Source: an uncultured Alphaproteobacteria bacterium (GTDB lineage: Bacteria; Pseudomonadota; Alphaproteobacteria; Rs-D84). Taken from it: a DNA stretch of 14,137 nucleotides. Under the pieces are notes generated by a model. That model did no database searches and was not told the origin of the DNA. It saw nothing but the letters and a program-made list of their open reading frames with translations. How positions within the stretch are numbered: the first letter of the stretch is position 1; each line of letters starts with the position of its first letter. The stretch lies in the NCBI GenBank assembly GCA_944389685.1, contig CALXNF010000027.1:1-14137 (forward strand), written 5' to 3'. The position numbers and the translations under genes were made by a program. Of the stretch, positions 14,117 to 14,137 are shown in pieces.

Positions 14117-14137
14117 AAAGCGGGAAAATCCCGCTTT
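14117..14137 (+). terminator. Rho-independent terminator of the rubrerythrin gene
   Basis: AAAGCGGG (14117-14124), loop AAAAT and CCCGCTTT (14130-14137) form a perfect 8-bp stem 21 nt after the stop. The window ends at the stem, so the length of the T tail cannot be seen. Confidence 0.8.

Noticed and set aside
1..14137. CRISPR arrays, insertion sequences, integrases or attachment sites
   Set aside because: I saw no regularly spaced direct repeats, no transposase or integrase motifs, and no direct repeat flanking the tRNA.

Overview
The window looks like chromosome from an uncultured, AT-rich alphaproteobacterium, probably host- or gut-associated and living at low oxygen. The best lineage evidence is a circularly permuted (two-piece) ssrA gene on the minus strand at about 11520-11816: the CCA-bearing acceptor part precedes the part with the tag reading frame, an arrangement known from alphaproteobacteria, some cyanobacteria and a few betaproteobacteria. 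A rubrerythrin and a very large cysteine-rich secreted protein with InlB-type B repeats, as seen in gut metagenome alphaproteobacteria, fit that picture. Naming a genus would be a guess. Genes use the standard bacterial code (TGA is a stop, TGG is Trp).

Layout. 1-598 (minus): the first 199 residues of a HI0933/BaiN-type flavoprotein that runs off the window. 634-660: a perfect terminator hairpin. 665-5581 (minus): a 1638-residue secreted cysteine-rich protein. 5661-5690 and 5696-5772 (minus): a tRNA with CAT anticodon and its terminator, driven by a near-consensus promoter. 5865-7145 (plus): a RecD/Pif1-like SF1B helicase, whose 3' end overlaps the convergent gene by 53 bp. 7093-11141 (minus): a compact five-gene operon transcribed in the order Lon-like ATPase, 95-aa unknown protein, tsaB, rimI, 356-aa unknown protein. 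Its junctions are tight or overlapping. 11237-11467 (minus): a 76-aa two-helix membrane protein with its own terminator. About 11520-11816 (minus): ssrA. 11889-12905 (plus): obg, overlapped by a 159-aa unknown gene. 13469-14095 (plus): rubrerythrin with a strong Shine-Dalgarno, ending in a terminator at the window edge.

How the genes fit together. Much of the window serves translation and protein quality control: tmRNA rescues stalled ribosomes, Obg acts in late 50S assembly, TsaB supports t6A synthesis on ANN-decoding tRNAs, RimI acetylates protein N-termini, and a tRNA that may be the ATA-reading tRNA-Ile2 lies nearby. The Lon-like gene heads the tsaB-rimI operon but ends where the protease domain should begin, so it has a complete AAA+ unfoldase without the Ser-Lys protease module.

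Most worth a second look: (1) the Lon-like protein with no protease domain; (2) the ssrA gene with a non-canonical T-loop, an apparent G3-G70 opposition where G3-U70 is the expected AlaRS identity pair, and an 11-nt intervening segment; (3) the large Cys-rich InlB-repeat protein; (4) an unrecognised 356-aa protein with a possible Cys-nucleophile elbow. I found no CRISPR array, insertion sequence, prophage or clear defence island.
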